Source: an uncultured Dorea sp. (lineage in GTDB: Bacteria; Bacillota; Clostridia; Lachnospirales; Lachnospiraceae). From it: 34,883 nucleotides of DNA. Positions 32,611 to 34,883 of this stretch are shown here, one piece after another. The stretch is taken from contig CAMSTW010000037.1 in the NCBI GenBank assembly GCA_947063855.1, positions 1 through 34,883 of the forward strand. The letters run 5' to 3'. The notes beneath the pieces were generated by a model, which did not search any database, was not told the origin of the DNA, and worked only from the letters and a program-made list of their open reading frames with translations. Both the position numbers and the translations under genes were made by a program. Within the stretch, counting starts at the first letter, position 1; each line of letters begins with the position of its first letter.

Positions 32611-34587
32611 ATGGAAAACAGGTGTCAATGTAAGAAAGGGAAGAAATTATATCCGCATTTATTCTCACCTCTGAGGCTTGGGAATATCCGGATGAAGAAC
32701 CGCATCATCTGCGCGCCCACAAGCCCGAGTATGATCGATCTGAACGGACATTTTACGCCGGAGATGATTGCTTATCTGGAAGAGAAGGCGAAGGGCGGCG
32801 CGGGAGTCGTTACATACGGGGAGGCGATCGTGCATTCCGCTACCGGGAAATCCCACAATAAACAGCTGCAGCTGGATGCCTTTGGCGTGCGCCAGGGGAT
32901 GACGGAGGCGGCAAGGGCGATCCACAATGCGGGAGCCTGCGCCAACATCCAGCTTTCCCACGGCGGGATGTACGGCGGGCTTGCCAGTGTAGGCGGGGAT
33001 GTGGAGACTTGTTCTGTCGCCTATGGCCCCAGTGATATGACCATGCCGGCGGGCGAGGTGAAGGAGATGCCGCGTAAGATGATCTATGAGATCATCGAAT
33101 CTTATGGGAAAGCGGCGCGGCTTTGCAAGGAGACGGGATTTGATATGGTACAGGTGCACGCGGCGCACGGCTGGCTGTTTTCACAGTTCTTGTCCCCGGT
33201 ATGGAACCGGCGCACGGACGAGTTCGGCGGTTCTCTTTTTAACCGCGCGCGGTTCTTTACGATGGCGGTGGATGAGGTGAGGAAAGCGGTCGGCCCGTTG
33301 TTCCCGATCGAAGCGCGTATCTCCGGAGATGATTTTACGGCAAATGGTCTGGGGCTTGAAGACTGTATCCGTGTGGCGCAGATGATTGACGATAAGGTGG
33401 ATCTGATCAATGTTTCCTGTGGAAATCATGAGGATCCGGATATGTTCTGCCGGACACATCCGTCCGCATTCTACCCGCGGGGAGTAAACGTGTATCTGGC
33501 GGCGGAGATTAAGAAGCATGTGAAGACGCCGGTCGCCTGCGTAGGTTCCCTGAATGACCCGGCGCAGATGGAAGAGATTCTTGCAAGCGGACAGGCGGAC
33601 GCGGTGGAGCTTGGGCGGGCAAGCCTGGCAGATCCGTATCTCCCGGCGAAAGCCCTGGCAGGCTGTGCGGATGATATCACGCCATGTCTCAGGTGCTATG
33701 AATGCTTCGGAGCCACCGGAGAGCTTGAGATGGTGAAGTGCGCGGTGAACCCGACGATGGGAGAGCAGTTAGCGGCGAAGCTTCCGGGGGAGAAACCAGA
33801 GTGCGCCAAGAGAGTCCTGGTGGCGGGAGGCGGCCCTGCCGGAATGGAGGCGGCCATTACCGCGGCCCAAAGAGGGCATGATGTGACGATTGTGGAGAAA
33901 TCAGAGCGGCTTGGAGGCAATCTGCACCCTGCAGGAGCGGCGTATTTCAAAGAGGATATCAGGAAGCTGATCCGCGTCCTTGAGAAGAGAGTGGAGCGTG
34001 CGGGCGTGAAGGTTATCCTTAATACAGCGGTTACGGCGGATTATGTGAAGGGATTCGCACCGGATGTCCTGTTCGTGGCGATTGGTTCCGAAGAGCTGCG
34101 TCCTCCGATCAGGGGAATCGAATCAGAGCATGTGGTTATGGCGATCGACGCAGAGCTTCATCCGGAGAAATTAGGTCATAAGGTGGCGGTCATGGGCGGC
34201 GGCCTCGTAGGAGCAGAAGGGGCGGTAGGCTTCTGTCATGAAGGCAAAGAGTGTACAATCATTGAGATGAAGCCGGTGATTGCAGAGGAAGTGAATTCCT
34301 TCTACCGCGGAGGGCTTATGCCGGAAGTGGAGAAGTCGGCGAAGTGTCTTGTGAATACGAAGGTAAAAGAGATCCTCCCGGAGGGCGTCTTATGTGAGCG
34401 CGGCGAAGAGGAATTCATGGTGGAGGCGGACACGGTGGTCTGCGCCCTGGGCTTTCGTTCTCCGTACGCAGAGGTGGACGCGCTTGCAGATCTGGTGGAA
34501 GAATCCTATATTATCGGGGACTGCAAGAAGGTGGGAAAAATCTATGACGCGATGAATACGGCATATTACAGCGCATTGAGGGTATAA
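32611..34587 (+). CDS. NADH:flavin oxidoreductase / 2,4-dienoyl-CoA reductase-type flavoprotein
   Basis: The 658-residue product has the three-part layout of this family. An N-terminal old-yellow-enzyme TIM barrel (about 12-355) binds FMN, with VQVHAAHGWLFSQFLSP and NRRTDEFGGSLFNRARF. Four Cys for a 4Fe-4S cluster follow: Cys359, Cys362, Cys365 and Cys377 (C-x2-C-x2-C-x11-C; the classical FadH spacing is C-x2-C-x3-C). The C-terminal half is a two-dinucleotide-fold reductase with VLVAGGGPAGMEAAI for FAD (near 400) and VAVMGGGLVGAEGAV for NAD(P)H (near 530). It reduces an activated C=C bond, often in enoate, enone or bile-acid-like substrates. The substrate here is unknown. AAGGAG precedes the ATG. 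Confidence 0.9.
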   Translation: MENRCQCKKGKKLYPHLFSPLRLGNIRMKNRIICAPTSPSMIDLNGHFTPEMIAYLEEKAKGGAGVVTYGEAIVHSATGKSHNKQLQLDAFGVRQGMTEAARAIHNAGACANIQLSHGGMYGGLASVGGDVETCSVAYGPSDMTMPAGEVKEMPRKMIYEIIESYGKAARLCKETGFDMVQVHAAHGWLFSQFLSPVWNRRTDEFGGSLFNRARFFTMAVDEVRKAVGPLFPIEARISGDDFTANGLGLEDCIRVAQMIDDKVDLINVSCGNHEDPDMFCRTHPSAFYPRGVNVYLAAEIKKHVKTPVACVGSLNDPAQMEEILASGQADAVELGRASLADPYLPAKALAGCADDITPCLRCYECFGATGELEMVKCAVNPTMGEQLAAKLPGEKPECAKRVLVAGGGPAGMEAAITAAQRGHDVTIVEKSERLGGNLHPAGAAYFKEDIRKLIRVLEKRVERAGVKVILNTAVTADYVKGFAPDVLFVAIGSEELRPPIRGIESEHVVMAIDAELHPEKLGHKVAVMGGGLVGAEGAVGFCHEGKECTIIEMKPVIAEEVNSFYRGGLMPEVEKSAKCLVNTKVKEILPEGVLCERGEEEFMVEADTVVCALGFRSPYAEVDALADLVEESYIIGDCKKVGKIYDAMNTAYYSALRV

Positions 34588-34710
34588 CTTCTTGAGTGTT
34601 GACCGTGGTTGGACAGGCGCCGGAAAGTTCAGGAATATGGATGAAAGAAATATATTGTACAGTGTGCTTTGGGCGTCAGATTAAGATATAGAATCAGGAG
34701 GAGATCAGAG

Positions 34711-34883
34711 ATGAAGAAACAGTTGGTTTTGTGTACGCAGCTTCCGGAAAAGAGGATGGAAGAGATCAGGGAATATTGCGATGTCACTATTGCCGGCGAA
34801 TTGAAGCATGGCAAGGGGAATGTTACGGAGGAGATGGTACGCAGGGAATGTAAGGGTTATGAGATCGTAGTGTTGGGCGATGA
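34711..34883 (+). CDS. N-terminus of a D-isomer-specific 2-hydroxyacid dehydrogenase, cut by the window edge
   Basis: 57 codons are present: MKKQLVLCTQLPEKRMEEI, then D-V-T-I-A-G, E-E-M-V-R-R-E-C and Y-E-I-V-V-L-G-D. This is the substrate-binding N-terminal pattern of D-2-hydroxyacid dehydrogenases (glyoxylate, phosphoglycerate or hydroxypyruvate reductase-like), a short strand, a helix and a strand. AGGAGG lies 9 bases before the ATG. It probably belongs to the aldolase operon. The call is provisional because the NAD-binding domain is outside the window. Confidence 0.6.
   Translation, partial: MKKQLVLCTQLPEKRMEEIREYCDVTIAGELKHGKGNVTEEMVRRECKGYEIVVLGD

Overview
The window reads as chromosome of a gut anaerobe of the Lachnospiraceae / Clostridium cluster XIV type. 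The grounds are an Na+/H+ V-type ATPase operon, rubrerythrin, heavy use of AGGAGG ribosome binding sites with several TTG starts, low-GC Gram-positive terminators, and an OFA-like MFS, PRD regulator and Fe-ADH content typical of that group. Species cannot be fixed from sequence alone.

Layout. (1) 1-4900: distal end of a V-type ATPase operon, order K(partial)-F-E-A-B-D, ended by a hairpin at 4907-4950. (2) 5364-17570: a carbohydrate locus made of an intracellular GH42 beta-galactosidase, an AraC-type regulator, a 2463-residue secreted enzyme and a small membrane-bound protein. The enzyme has, in order, a signal peptide, a GH30 domain resembling endo-beta-1,6-galactanases with a beta-sandwich inserted into the barrel, a Big/beta-sandwich/FIVAR series, a GH43 domain resembling exo-beta-1,3-galactanases, six more FIVAR-like repeats and a C-terminal type I dockerin. 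The next gene encodes a signal peptide, a cohesin-like domain, an Asn-rich linker and a C-terminal membrane anchor. My reading is a minimal cell-surface enzyme/anchor pair for plant type II arabinogalactan: side chains cut by GH30, backbone trimmed by GH43, and released galacto-oligosaccharides finished inside by GH42. This is the most interesting system in the window.

(3) 17634-20841: two genes with PD-(D/E)XK-type nuclease domains (an AAA-ATPase-like protein and a YhcG/DUF1016 protein) flanking a decayed regulator remnant. The YhcG gene is clearly more AT-rich than its surroundings, which suggests transfer. (4) 20957-21496: rubrerythrin with its own promoter and a palindrome over the predicted start of transcription. 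(5) 21705-23963: a secreted Cys/Gly/Asn-rich protein with DxDxNGxCD repeats, then an ECF sigma factor translationally coupled to a membrane RsgI-like anti-sigma factor whose tail carries a 54-bp tandem repeat. (6) 24059-26493: a RhuM-family gene overlapping a MATE exporter by four bases. (7) 26528-28226: a YciI-like gene that appears to have lost its N-terminus, and an MFS transporter. (8) 28317-28501: an unexplained inverted-repeat-rich stretch. (9) 28502-34883: a PRD/BglG-type regulator divergent from a catabolic operon of class II aldolase, iron alcohol dehydrogenase, an old-yellow-enzyme/2,4-dienoyl-CoA-reductase-type flavoprotein and the start of a D-2-hydroxyacid dehydrogenase. The substrate of this operon is not evident.

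All family calls come from reading motifs by eye; no database search was possible.
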